Assembly: GCA_017544265.1 (NCBI GenBank) | Contig: JAFYEM010000033.1 | Span: forward strand, 1 to 64,000 | Source: Bacteroidales bacterium | GTDB lineage: Bacteria > Bacteroidota > Bacteroidia > Bacteroidales > UBA932 | Reading direction: 5' to 3' | Length of the DNA: 64,000 bases | Shown: piece after piece, positions 17,990 to 27,227 of the stretch | Layout: the number at the start of each line of letters is the position of its first letter | Position numbering within the stretch: position 1 is the stretch's first letter | Made by a program: the position numbers and the translations under genes | Notes under the pieces: model-generated | What the model was told of the DNA's origin: nothing | Database searches by the model: none | The model's input: the letters and a program-made list of their open reading frames with translations, nothing else

Positions 17990-18848
17990 AGACAATTCGT
18001 TTGGCTTCCCTGCGCAGCTGGGCGCGCGTGCGTCCGTATCGTGGAGTCAGCTGGTAATAAAGGCCTACCGAAATCATGATATCGAAAGGATATGCGAAAC
18101 GGTAATAGTACTCCGGATACAGCCTCGGGAAGTACGGGGACTGGTAATTGGGGTCGTAGAGTGAAGACCAGCTCCACTTGAGAAGACCGTTGAAATGAAT
18201 CTCTACAGGATCGAACATAAGCCCGAACCCGACTCCTCCTTCCACTCCGTAGGTCCAGCGGTGGTCGGTAGAGAGGAAGGATGTGCGTATCTCCTCCGGC
18301 ACATGGTCGCCATAACGGACGATATTCATCCTGTACCCCCCGTAAAGGCCGAGCTTGACCATCATCTTGATTTTGTCCGTAAAGTCGAAGTGGACATGTG
18401 TGAGGAAATTTCCCTCATAGACTTCCATGAGCGCTTTGGTAGCGCCTTCCAGGGTCTGGATAACATGGGTTTCCTTGTTCTCCTTGAACTGATATCCCTC
18501 CCAGGTATGCTGGACACCGAATTCCAGACCCAGATTGCGGAAGGTATTGAGCATGGTGAAGAACTTGGTGACAGAGAGTCCGTAGCATGGCAGCTTGAAG
18601 AAATACCTCGTTTCCCTGCTGGGGTTGAACATATTGCCCACGAAAGTGCCACCGAAATATGCACCGATCATCCAGTAATCATTGATAAGGAACTGCTTCT
18701 TGACATTGACCGTATCCAGGTACTCATCAGTGATTACCTCCGGGAGTTCGAAGATGTCCCTCACATATTTGACGGTATCGGCCTCCTGCCCCCTTGCGCA
18801 GAGGACAAAAAGCAAAATTGCCGCGGCTGTCGAGAGGAACTTTTTCAT
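17973..18848 (-). CDS. predicted outer-membrane beta-barrel protein of unknown function
   Basis: I do not recognise a named family. A signal peptide covers residues about 1-20 (LLFVLCARG-Q). The rest has repeated aromatic, alternating segments such as MIGAYFGGTFVGNMF, KLGLYGGYRMNIV and GVEGGVGFGLMF, typical of an 8-to-10-stranded barrel. The C-terminal tail after the last strand is basic (YGRTRAQLRREAKR), which is unusual for a protein ending in the membrane. Its start overlaps the preceding lipoprotein gene by 4 bp and its stop overlaps ispG, so it is translated as part of the ligA unit. Confidence 0.7.
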   Translation of the reverse strand: MKKFLSTAAAILLFVLCARGQEADTVKYVRDIFELPEVITDEYLDTVNVKKQFLINDYWMIGAYFGGTFVGNMFNPSRETRYFFKLPCYGLSVTKFFTMLNTFRNLGLEFGVQHTWEGYQFKENKETHVIQTLEGATKALMEVYEGNFLTHVHFDFTDKIKMMVKLGLYGGYRMNIVRYGDHVPEEIRTSFLSTDHRWTYGVEGGVGFGLMFDPVEIHFNGLLKWSWSSLYDPNYQSPYFPRLYPEYYYRFAYPFDIMISVGLYYQLTPRYGRTRAQLRREAKRIVYGDKK

Positions 18849-20647
18849 TTCATTACATCCTCAATGTTAACGTCCTGCACCACTTCGGAGCGTTCCGGAA
18901 TATCCCAGAGGAATGAATCTCCGTTTTTATAGAAACGCACCTTCTCCGGCTGCTTGCGCTCGAGCAGGACACCTGTATCAACAATGCCGTTGCCATTCAC
19001 GTCTTCAGTCAGACGGATGCAGTAGCTGCCGTTTTTCAGGTAGGGGAAAACCAGCGAACAGTCGGAGTCTATGATGAAACTGCGAATAACCGTGTTGCGC
19101 TTTTCATTCAGAAGGTCCACGATGTACTTGTGTCTCACGCCCTTCATATTCAGAGTGATGGAAGAGAGTTTCTCATCGTCAGGCAACTTCACCTTCACCT
19201 CGGTACTGTCGTTATAGAAACCGTTGATGTCGCGGAACTTGCGATACGGGACCTTGAGGAAATATTCATATCCAACCTGGAATTTTTCCTTAGGCATCAC
19301 AGTATAACGTCTCAGGTTAAGGCTGTCACGGACGACAGTGTATTCGCCCTTTTTCTCCTGCTGGCGGGGGTTCACGCTGCGGAACACAAGGGAGTCGAAG
19401 GCATCCTCGATAAGAGGATATTTGAATTCGAAGGTGAATCCGTACTGCTCCACTGTCTCGGGTTTCGCTTCGGTGGTGAACACAGCGATGGTATCTTCAT
19501 GCTTGAGGTCCTTGCGGGAAGACTTCATCGCCGCGACACGGAGCTTCTTATCCAGCACAAGACGGACTTCCTCATCGGTGGGGACAAGGTTCCCGAGGGT
19601 GTCGGTCTTGTCATAATTGACCATCAGTTTAAGAGTATCCGGCATCTTGCGCCGGTCATTCACCCATATTTCCAGGGAGTCCTTCTGCTGGTTGAACTGG
19701 GTTATCAGCTTGTCGGCTGGCAGGCCTTTGATTTTCAGTTTATGGACATTGGCCCCGGGTGCCATGAAAGTCAGGAAAGCGGTCCTCAAGCCGACTCTTT
19801 CCTTCTTGACTATCATTTGCTTGGAAGGATGCTCGCGGAAAAGGCTGAGTTCCACCTGGGCCTTGCGCTGCAGGCAGCTGAGAGTGTCCTTCATATCGAA
19901 CTTCATCAGTTCCTTCAAAGTGTCGGAAACCACCATCGTCGGACGGAAAAGACTGTCCAGGAAGGCAATCTTTTCGCTTCCGTCCGGATCGTATTTATTA
20001 TTGTTGTTGGCATCCGTCAGGGCATAGATACGATAGAGGGTGTCTGCGATATTGCGGATGCTGAAAAAGCCCCAGTCGTCCGTCTTGGCAGCGGCAACCG
20101 GTCTCTTAAGGAAGACAGCGGAATCGGCGTGGTCCTTGTAGAGCAGCACTGTCGCACCTTTCACCGGCATAAGCGTATTGCAGTCCTGGACCAGTCCGGT
20201 CATGGCCATGGTGTCTATGACACTGCCCGTGGAGAATACCAGGGTGAAGCCGGGGAACATATTTCCCTCGTTGTTGTCGCCTATGGCGCCGGTTAGATCG
20301 AGGGTGTAGGTGGTGTTGCTGTCCAGATCCGATTCGAAAGAAACTATGACGTTTTTCTCACTGATGCGGTGCTTGGGTTTCTTCTCCAGAGGGGGAGAGA
20401 GGAAAATGCTCTGGGGATCCTTTACGACCACATATTCATTGAAGGTGAACTTGAGTTTAGTGCCGCGGGTGGGTACGTTTACCGATCCGGGATAAGGCTT
20501 GATATTCTTCAGGACCGGGGGAATTGTGTCCTTCGGGCCTCCGGTAGGTGCGGATGTGGTGTTGGCGCAGCCCCGGGAGAAAAAGGCGGCACCAAGAATC
20601 AGGCAGATTGGAATGACAGGGAAGTATCTGGACAGGAATTTTCTCAT
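18845..20647 (-). CDS. Ig-like domain (Big_5-type) lipoprotein
   Basis: Envelope lipoprotein with a Cys at position 27 of a long signal peptide (ending FFSRGC). The mature part opens with TSAPTGGPKDTIPPVL, the hallmark of a Bacteroidota family with an N-terminal bacterial Ig-like (Big_5) domain at about residues 40-135 (FNEYVVVKDPQSIFLSPP, ending LVFSTGSVID). A carboxypeptidase-regulatory-like segment then seems to follow (GLVQDCNTLMPVKGATVLLY). The role is unknown; cell-surface or periplasmic scaffolding is a guess. It overlaps rel by 4 bp and the next gene by 4 bp. Confidence 0.8.
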   Translation of the reverse strand: MRKFLSRYFPVIPICLILGAAFFSRGCANTTSAPTGGPKDTIPPVLKNIKPYPGSVNVPTRGTKLKFTFNEYVVVKDPQSIFLSPPLEKKPKHRISEKNVIVSFESDLDSNTTYTLDLTGAIGDNNEGNMFPGFTLVFSTGSVIDTMAMTGLVQDCNTLMPVKGATVLLYKDHADSAVFLKRPVAAAKTDDWGFFSIRNIADTLYRIYALTDANNNNKYDPDGSEKIAFLDSLFRPTMVVSDTLKELMKFDMKDTLSCLQRKAQVELSLFREHPSKQMIVKKERVGLRTAFLTFMAPGANVHKLKIKGLPADKLITQFNQQKDSLEIWVNDRRKMPDTLKLMVNYDKTDTLGNLVPTDEEVRLVLDKKLRVAAMKSSRKDLKHEDTIAVFTTEAKPETVEQYGFTFEFKYPLIEDAFDSLVFRSVNPRQQEKKGEYTVVRDSLNLRRYTVMPKEKFQVGYEYFLKVPYRKFRDINGFYNDSTEVKVKLPDDEKLSSITLNMKGVRHKYIVDLLNEKRNTVIRSFIIDSDCSLVFPYLKNGSYCIRLTEDVNGNGIVDTGVLLERKQPEKVRFYKNGDSFLWDIPERSEVVQDVNIEDVMK

Positions 20648-22860
20648 AGTTCACTCCTCCAGACGCTTTGTATCCCCTCGATTGCGGACAGTTTTTTGAC
20701 CATTCGTTCGAGAACCGACTTGTTGATTACGCCGAATTCGATATAGCCCTCGAATATGCCTTCTTCGGCAGTGAGTTCCAGGCGCTTGATATTCACGCCC
20801 ATCACAAGTGAGATATAGCGGGAAATCTCATTCAGCAGTCCCACCCTGTCAACGCCCCTGATGGAGAGTTTGACGGGGAAGAATTCTTCATTGTTCCCGG
20901 AGGAAGGCCAGTTGGGGACGACCACCCAGTCGCCGTGGGTGGAAGCCAGTTCTTCTCCGATGGGGCAGCTTTTCTTATGGACTGTGACTACTCCGTCAGG
21001 AGATTTTATGCCGAGCACGGCATCACCGGGAATGGGATTGCAGCAGGATGCTATGACAAATGCTGCTCCGGGAAGCTCAGCATCCTCTTTCGGCTTTTCC
21101 GCCCGACCGGTAAGACGCCTCAGCCAGTTCAGATAAGACCGGCTTTCGCGGAGCACTTCCGGAAGATTTCCAAGCTTGACGTTGCCCATTCCGATATTGA
21201 AATAGAGATCATCCAGCGAGGCGGCGGAATAGTGTTTTCGGACCTTTTCCAGGGTCTGTTCGTCCGATTTATGCCCAAGGAGGCGTATCTGGTCGTCCAG
21301 AAGGCCTTTGCCGAACTCTATGGTTTCAGTACGCTCTGACTTGAAATAGTCGGTCACCACAGAAATGGCCTTGCGGGTCTTCAGGAAGCGGAGCCATTCG
21401 TGCTTTGGGTGCTGGTCCTGGGCGGTGATTATTTCCACCTGGTCTCCCATGTGCAGTTCGTAACTCAGCGGGACGAGCTTCTGGTTGGCCTTTGCCGCGA
21501 TGGCTGTATTGCCCACTTCCGTGTGGATCAGATAGGCGAAATCCAGTGCGGTGGCACCGTTAACTATACTCTTGCGGTCACCCTTCGGCGTAAATACGGT
21601 AAGGGTCTGGGAGGTAAGGTCAGTGTGGATGATATCCAGCAGTTCAAGGGCGTTCACATCCGACGAGACCAGCACTTCCTGCACCTGGGAAAGCCATTTG
21701 TCCATTTCGCTGTCGTTCTCGCTCACATAGCCGCTGCGCTTGTAGGCCCAGTGGGCCGCAATGCCTTTCTCAGCGATATCGTCCATGCGGCGGGAGCGTA
21801 TCTGGACTTCGACCCATTTTCCGGTTTCGCTCATCATAGTGCAGTGAAGGGCCTCATACCCGTTCGGCTTGGGATGAAGGCACCAGTCCCTCATCCTCTC
21901 CGGCATGTAACGGTAAATGGCGGTCGCAATGGAATATATATGGAAGCACTGATCCCTTTCTGTTTCAGTCGATGAGGGATCGGGGTCGAAAATAATGCGG
22001 ATGGCATAGAGGTCATAGACTTCTTCGAAGGATATCTTCTTGAGCTGCATCTTCCGCCAGATGGAGTAGGGGGTCTTTACCCTCTTCTTTATCTCGAACT
22101 TGAATCCGGCGGCTTTCAGGGCGCGTTCTATTGGGGCGGCGAATTCATCCAGGGCCTGCAGCCGCTCAGCGTTCGTGCGGTCCAGGCGACGGGTAATGGA
22201 CTCATAGGCATCCGGTTCCTTGAAGCGCAGCCAGATATTCTCCATTTCGGTCTTGATACTGTACAGACCCAGCCTGTGGGCCAGCGGAATGAAGATGAAC
22301 ATGGTCTCGGAGAGAATCTTGTCCCGCTTGTGCTCAGGCATGTATTCGATAGTCCGGCAGTTGTGCAGGCGGTCCGCCAGCTTTATCAGAACCACGCGGA
22401 CATCATCGCCCATAGTCAGCAGAATACGCTTGAAATTCTCGGCCTGGATACTTCTGGAATAGACATCGCCGCTGTGTTTTTCCTCATTGTCGAGGACGGT
22501 CTTGATTTTCGTGAGGCCATCCACCAGGGATGAAATCTTGTCGCCGAAGAGTTTGCGGAGATCTTCCACCGTGAAGTGGGTGTCCTCCACGACATCGTGC
22601 AGCAGGGCCGCCGAAATTGACTTGTAACCAAGGCCTATGTCATCGACGACAATCTGCGCCACGGCCAGCGGATGGAGCATGTACGGCTCACCCGAACGGC
22701 GGCGCACATCCTTATGCGCCTTGTTGGCAAATTCGTATGCACGACGCACGACCGCAAGTTCTTTTTCCCCCTTGCAGCGCTTCCTGGCAGACTGTTCAAG
22801 CGTAGCCCAGGCCGCCTCTATCTGACGGTAATCGTCCTCATTGAACTTGGAAAAACTCAT
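20644..22860 (-). CDS. rel: bifunctional (p)ppGpp synthetase/hydrolase (RelA/SpoT family)
   Basis: Makes and degrades the stringent-response alarmone. An N-terminal HD hydrolase (ALLHDVVEDTHF), a synthetase domain (RVKTPYSIWRKM, LHPKPNGYEALHC), a TGS domain (VFTPKGDRKSIVNGATALDF) and a C-terminal ACT domain are all visible. At 738 residues it is full length, and the intact HD residues suggest that both activities remain. It overlaps the yihY gene upstream by 23 bp and the Ig-like lipoprotein gene downstream by 4 bp. Confidence 0.96.
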   Translation of the reverse strand: MSFSKFNEDDYRQIEAAWATLEQSARKRCKGEKELAVVRRAYEFANKAHKDVRRRSGEPYMLHPLAVAQIVVDDIGLGYKSISAALLHDVVEDTHFTVEDLRKLFGDKISSLVDGLTKIKTVLDNEEKHSGDVYSRSIQAENFKRILLTMGDDVRVVLIKLADRLHNCRTIEYMPEHKRDKILSETMFIFIPLAHRLGLYSIKTEMENIWLRFKEPDAYESITRRLDRTNAERLQALDEFAAPIERALKAAGFKFEIKKRVKTPYSIWRKMQLKKISFEEVYDLYAIRIIFDPDPSSTETERDQCFHIYSIATAIYRYMPERMRDWCLHPKPNGYEALHCTMMSETGKWVEVQIRSRRMDDIAEKGIAAHWAYKRSGYVSENDSEMDKWLSQVQEVLVSSDVNALELLDIIHTDLTSQTLTVFTPKGDRKSIVNGATALDFAYLIHTEVGNTAIAAKANQKLVPLSYELHMGDQVEIITAQDQHPKHEWLRFLKTRKAISVVTDYFKSERTETIEFGKGLLDDQIRLLGHKSDEQTLEKVRKHYSAASLDDLYFNIGMGNVKLGNLPEVLRESRSYLNWLRRLTGRAEKPKEDAELPGAAFVIASCCNPIPGDAVLGIKSPDGVVTVHKKSCPIGEELASTHGDWVVVPNWPSSGNNEEFFPVKLSIRGVDRVGLLNEISRYISLVMGVNIKRLELTAEEGIFEGYIEFGVINKSVLERMVKKLSAIEGIQSVWRSEL

Positions 22861-23839
22861 GGTAAATATTGTCTATGCTATCATTGCTTACGTTATAACG
22901 GTCAACCCTCTGGAAGGCGTAGGAGAGCTCCGCGCCATAGAGAATTATTGTCCATCCCAGATTCAGCCAGGTCATGAACAGCGGCAGCGCGGCCAGTACA
23001 CCGTAGGTGGTGGATACTTTGGTGACCATCACCTGCGTTTCCAGATAGAGGAACTGGAGCGCCGTGAAAAGTATGCCGGAGAAGATGGCCGCGTTCAGGG
23101 CATAGCGGTAGCGCACCCTGGTCCCGGGAATATATTTGTACATCACCGAGAGTATCATCACTGCGGCAGCTGCGAAGATAACCCAGCTTAGGAAGGATTT
23201 TATGCTTTCTGAGAATGCGATTTTACTCGGGAAAAGCAGATCCAGGACATGCGTATAGACGATAGAGCCGGAGAAAAACAGCACGATGACGAAGGGCGAG
23301 AGAATCAGAATTCCAAGCACGACGCCAGCCATCCGCAGGAAATTCTGCTCTTTCTTGACTCTCCAGACATTGTTGAACACTCTCCTGACGGACATCATCA
23401 TCCAGATTACTATCCACAGGAAAGTCAGCATGCTGATGAGGCCGAACAGGCCGGACTGGGCCGTGGCAATTATATTGTTTGCCGCGGTCATTATGCTCTC
23501 TATAAGCCTTTCGTTGGAAATGTTGGCGGCGAGGAATCCGTAGAGTTTGTCCGAGAGACCGACTCCCGCGGTCAGATAGAAGGCCAGGGCGAGGAAGGGG
23601 ATTATGGACATCACGCTCTGATAACTGAGCGCTGTAGCCTGGAAACCAATCTTCTGGTCAGTGAAGGTCTTGAACATGACAGTCACGATCTTCAGGTTCT
23701 TTATCAGTTTGGCCTTCCACTTGCTGAGGTCTTCCAGTTTGAGCCGCCACATGTCATAACTTATGAAGCGGACTATCCTTACCGTCCATATCCTGCACCA
23801 GCGGAAAAACGCCTTAGTCCTTGTCAGAAACCTTCCCAT
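22838..23839 (-). CDS. YihY/BrkB-family inner-membrane protein
   Basis: Polytopic membrane protein of the family once called ribonuclease BN; the true function is unsettled. It has 333 residues with about six hydrophobic helices. Typical motifs are ALSYQSVMSIIPFLAL in the first helix and TYGVLAALPLFMTWLNLGW near the end. It lies 2 bp after ligA and overlaps rel by 23 bp. Confidence 0.88.
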   Translation of the reverse strand: MGRFLTRTKAFFRWCRIWTVRIVRFISYDMWRLKLEDLSKWKAKLIKNLKIVTVMFKTFTDQKIGFQATALSYQSVMSIIPFLALAFYLTAGVGLSDKLYGFLAANISNERLIESIMTAANNIIATAQSGLFGLISMLTFLWIVIWMMMSVRRVFNNVWRVKKEQNFLRMAGVVLGILILSPFVIVLFFSGSIVYTHVLDLLFPSKIAFSESIKSFLSWVIFAAAAVMILSVMYKYIPGTRVRYRYALNAAIFSGILFTALQFLYLETQVMVTKVSTTYGVLAALPLFMTWLNLGWTIILYGAELSYAFQRVDRYNVSNDSIDNIYHEFFQVQ

Positions 23840-23841
23840 AA

Positions 23842-25893
23842 TCAGAACAGTAACAGATCCTCCTCTTTTGACGCCTGGGCCTGCGGGGCGGACCCTTCGG
23901 GCAGCATGGACATGAAACGGGCCTCGTCAATAACTTCCACACCCAGCTGGGCGGCCTTTCGGAGTTTTTCCGGGCCAGCCTTTTCTCCGGCAAGAAGATA
24001 TGTGGTTTTGGACGACACGCTTCCGGAATTCCTGCCCCCGTAACGCTCGATCAGTTCCTTGAGGCTCTCCCTGGAAATGCTGAAATTCCCGCTTATGACA
24101 ATCGTCCTGCCCTGCAGGATATCGCTGCCGCCCTCCTTTGCATCGACCTTGAAATGCAGCCCTGCCATCTTCAGGCGGGCGATTTCATCAATATGCGCAG
24201 GTGTACGGAACCATTCATAGACGCTCCGCGCAATGACATCGCCTATGTCGGCGACATCGCGAAGCTCCTCCTCAGAAGCGGCGGCGAGCGTGTCTATATC
24301 GCCGAAATGACGGGCCAGCTGCTTCGCTGTAGTCTCCCCGACATAGCGGATGCCCAGGGCGAAGAGGACCTTCTCGAAAGGAGTCGATTCGGCCGATTCG
24401 CGGAGACTGTCCAGAAAACGCAGCACTGAGCGTTCCTTCCAGCCGTCCAGCTGCAGAAGCTGTTCAGATGAGAGGGTATAAAGGTCTGCGGCAGTGCGGA
24501 CGAAGCCCATTGCGTACAGCTGGTCCACTGTTGCATCGCCGGCGATAACATTCATGGCTTTGCGGCCGAGAAAATGGACAATCTTGCCCTTTATCTGCGT
24601 GGGGCAGCCGTCCTCGTTGGGACAGAACCATTTAGCCTCGTTCTCGCGCCTGACAAGGGGTGTTCCGCAGTCGGGGCACACTTCCGGAAAACGGGGAACG
24701 GTAGTGCTGCCGGGAGAGCGCTTGGACTCTTCAATTCCGGTGATTTTAGGTATGATTTCTCCGCCTTTTTCAACATAGACCCAGTCGCCGATGCGGATGT
24801 CCAGCAGGGCCATCTGGTCAGCGTTGTTGAGGGTGGCGCGCTTGACGGTGGTGCCTGAGAGCAGAACCGGAGCGAGGTTTGCAACGGGGGTGACTGCGCC
24901 GGTACGGCCAACCTGATAGTCTATGGACAGAAGTTCAGTCAGTACGCTTTCGGCCTTGAATTTATACGCGACAGCCCAGCGGGGGAACTTGGAGGTGAAG
25001 CCAAGCGCCTTCTGGGCTGAAAGTTCATTTATTTTTATTACGCAGCCGTCAGTAGCGAAGGGAAGTGTATGTCGCTCAGTATCCCAGTAATTGATGTATT
25101 CTTCAATTTCGGCTATGCTGTGGCAGATTTTCCGTTTGTCGGATACAGGAAGGCCCCATGAAGCAGCAGCGTCCAGGGCCTGGCTGTGGGAGGTGAATCC
25201 ATGCTCTCCGGGAATGTGGTAAAGGGTGCAGATAAGGCCCCTTCGTCCGGCCTCGGCGCTGTCCAGCAGCTTGAGGGAACCGGATGCGGCATTCCTCGGA
25301 TTGGCGAAGGGCTCTTCGCCGGCGTCTGCTCTCTCTTCGTTCAGACGGTCGAAAGAGGTGTAAGGCATCAGTATCTCGCCCCTTATCTCGAAATCGTCGG
25401 GCCAGCCTTCGCCCTTCAGGCGCAGGGGGATGTTGGTAATGCGCCTGGCATTGGAGGTGACATCATCTCCGACCACCCCGTCACCCCTTGTCAGGGCCCT
25501 GACAAGCACGCCGTTACGGTAATTCAGGCTGATGGAGGTGCCGTCGAATTTCAGCTCGCAGCTGTAGCTGAATCCTTCTTCGAGGGTTTTCTGGGCTCTC
25601 GCGGCGAAGTCCTCCACCTCGCCTATGCTGTAAGTATTCTGCAGGGAAAGCATGGGATAACGGTGGGGGTACTGCACGAATTCCTTCCGGATGTCGCTGC
25701 CGACCTTCTGGGAAGGGGAGTCGGGGGTACGGAATTCGGGATACATATCCTCGAGCGCCTCCAGGCGTTTGAGCATCTGGTCGTAGTCGTAGTCGCTGAT
25801 TACGGGAGCGTTCTCCACATAATACAGGCGGCTGTTTTCCCACAATTCAGCCTTAAGCCTTTCAATCTCGATATGAGCCTGCTCTTTTGTCAC
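23842..25893 (-). CDS. ligA: NAD-dependent DNA ligase LigA
   Basis: Seals nicks during replication and repair using NAD+. The N-terminal Ia domain (YYVENAPVISDYDYDQM) is followed by the adenylation site Lys in CELKFDGTSISL, an OB fold, a Cys4 zinc finger (CPDCG...CPNEDGC), helix-hairpin-helix repeats and a C-terminal BRCT domain (about residues 595-665). Length of 683 residues is normal. The start is a GTG; an in-frame stop lies a few codons upstream, so no longer form is possible. It is the first gene of a seven-gene minus-strand unit. Confidence 0.97.
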   Translation of the reverse strand: MTKEQAHIEIERLKAELWENSRLYYVENAPVISDYDYDQMLKRLEALEDMYPEFRTPDSPSQKVGSDIRKEFVQYPHRYPMLSLQNTYSIGEVEDFAARAQKTLEEGFSYSCELKFDGTSISLNYRNGVLVRALTRGDGVVGDDVTSNARRITNIPLRLKGEGWPDDFEIRGEILMPYTSFDRLNEERADAGEEPFANPRNAASGSLKLLDSAEAGRRGLICTLYHIPGEHGFTSHSQALDAAASWGLPVSDKRKICHSIAEIEEYINYWDTERHTLPFATDGCVIKINELSAQKALGFTSKFPRWAVAYKFKAESVLTELLSIDYQVGRTGAVTPVANLAPVLLSGTTVKRATLNNADQMALLDIRIGDWVYVEKGGEIIPKITGIEESKRSPGSTTVPRFPEVCPDCGTPLVRRENEAKWFCPNEDGCPTQIKGKIVHFLGRKAMNVIAGDATVDQLYAMGFVRTAADLYTLSSEQLLQLDGWKERSVLRFLDSLRESAESTPFEKVLFALGIRYVGETTAKQLARHFGDIDTLAAASEEELRDVADIGDVIARSVYEWFRTPAHIDEIARLKMAGLHFKVDAKEGGSDILQGRTIVISGNFSISRESLKELIERYGGRNSGSVSSKTTYLLAGEKAGPEKLRKAAQLGVEVIDEARFMSMLPEGSAPQAQASKEEDLLLF

Positions 25894-25913
25894 TTTTGCT
25901 CTGCTTTAACTTA

Positions 25914-25921
25914 CAAAGTTA
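25914..25921 (-). promoter_or_regulatory. predicted -7 element of the ligA operon
   Basis: CAAAGTTA on the plus strand reads TAACTTTG on the minus strand (TAnnTTTG). The predicted start near 25907 gives a leader of about 14 nt. No TTTG is at the -33 distance. It forms an exact inverted repeat with the pfkA -7 box 12 bp away. Confidence 0.5.
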
Positions 25922-25933
25922 ATAAATTTTTCC

Positions 25934-25941
25934 TAACTTTG
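25934..25941 (+). promoter_or_regulatory. predicted -7 element of pfkA
   Basis: TAACTTTG matches TAnnTTTG; the region at -33 reads TTAC, a weak match. The predicted start near 25948 leaves a leader of about 50 nt before the pfkA ATG. Confidence 0.5.
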
Positions 25942-25997
25942 CCTATCCTGCTGAAAACGCAGGCCCAACACTGATTATTACAACTACTTTATCGACA

Positions 25998-27227
25998 ATG
26001 AAAGATTCAATTATTATCCTCTGTGGCGGCGGTCCCGCCCCCGGAATGAACACGGTCGTGTTCTCAGTAGCCAAGACTTTTCTCTCGAATGGATATCGTG
26101 TAGTCGGCCTTCACGGCGGTTACAGCGGGCTTTTCTCAAAGTCTCCGAGGACTGAGGACATAGACTTCGCAAAGGCGGACGCGTACTTCAACCGCGGCGG
26201 CAGCTACCTGCAGATGTCCCGGTTCAAACCCACCGACAAGGATTTCGAGGAGAACTTCAACCTCTCCCTTTTCCAGGACAACAATATCAAACTTCTGGTG
26301 ACCGTCGGCGGCGACGATACCGCATCCACCGCGAACCGCATCGCCAAATTCCTCGAGGCGAAGCATTATCCCATCCGCAACATCCACGTTCCCAAGACAA
26401 TAGACAACGACCTTCCGCTGCCGAACAACACCCCGACCTTCGGATTCAATTCCGCGAAGAACGAGGGCGCGCATCTCGCGAGGACTGTCTATGAGGACGC
26501 CCGCACAAGCGGCAACTGGCTCATCATCAGTGCCATGGGCAGAAGCGCAGGCCATCTTGCCCTCGGCATAGGTGAAGCCACCCACTGCCCGATGACCATT
26601 ATCCCGGAGATGTTCAACAAGACCGGCATCACCCTGGACAAAATAGTGAACCTGGCTCTTTCCGCTATACTCAAACGCAATATCCTGGGCATTCCCTACG
26701 GTACCGTAGTGGTAGCTGAAGGCGTCTTCCATGACCTCGATCCACAGGAAATAAAGAATGCAGGCGTGTCCATGACTTATGACGAGCACGGACATCCGGA
26801 ACTCGGCAAGATTTCCAAGGCTGTCCTGTTCAACGATATCCTGGAGAAGAAATTCAAGGCCATAGGCCTCAAGGTCAAGACCCGTCCGGTGGAAATCGGC
26901 TACGACGTACGCTGCCAGGATCCCATCGCATTCGACCTTACATACTGCTCCGAACTTGCGATGGGCGCCTATGATCTATTCACCAAGGGCGAAACAGGCT
27001 GCATGGTCTATGTGGATGCCTTCGGAAACTCGCACCCGCTGTATCTCAAGGACCTTCAGGGCCCTGACGGAAAGATTCCTCCGCGCCGCGTGGACATCGA
27101 AGGAGGCATTGCCCTTAACTACTACAAGCACATCTGCCACTTCATCACTCCGGAGGATTATGAAGCTGCCCGCAAATGGGTCTCCGATCCTGAGGCCTAC
27201 GACTTCCGCAAGATCCTGAACTGGTAG
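25998..27227 (+). CDS. pfkA: 6-phosphofructokinase, predicted diphosphate-dependent type
   Basis: Phosphorylates fructose 6-phosphate to fructose 1,6-bisphosphate. The nucleotide site reads GGDDT, with Asp where ATP-dependent enzymes have Gly (GGDG), and the catalytic motif is PKTIDND, with Lys instead of the Gly-Thr of ATP enzymes. In this family that pair marks use of pyrophosphate. Length of 409 residues fits the PPi-type group. The GH13 gene downstream starts on its last base, suggesting that sugar release and glycolysis are co-expressed. Cofactor use is inferred from the motifs only. Confidence 0.92.
   Translation: MKDSIIILCGGGPAPGMNTVVFSVAKTFLSNGYRVVGLHGGYSGLFSKSPRTEDIDFAKADAYFNRGGSYLQMSRFKPTDKDFEENFNLSLFQDNNIKLLVTVGGDDTASTANRIAKFLEAKHYPIRNIHVPKTIDNDLPLPNNTPTFGFNSAKNEGAHLARTVYEDARTSGNWLIISAMGRSAGHLALGIGEATHCPMTIIPEMFNKTGITLDKIVNLALSAILKRNILGIPYGTVVVAEGVFHDLDPQEIKNAGVSMTYDEHGHPELGKISKAVLFNDILEKKFKAIGLKVKTRPVEIGYDVRCQDPIAFDLTYCSELAMGAYDLFTKGETGCMVYVDAFGNSHPLYLKDLQGPDGKIPPRRVDIEGGIALNYYKHICHFITPEDYEAARKWVSDPEAYDFRKILNW

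Noticed and set aside
19130..20296. A 388-codon open frame on the plus strand
   Set aside because: Antisense to the Ig-like lipoprotein gene, with no start signal or recognisable motif.
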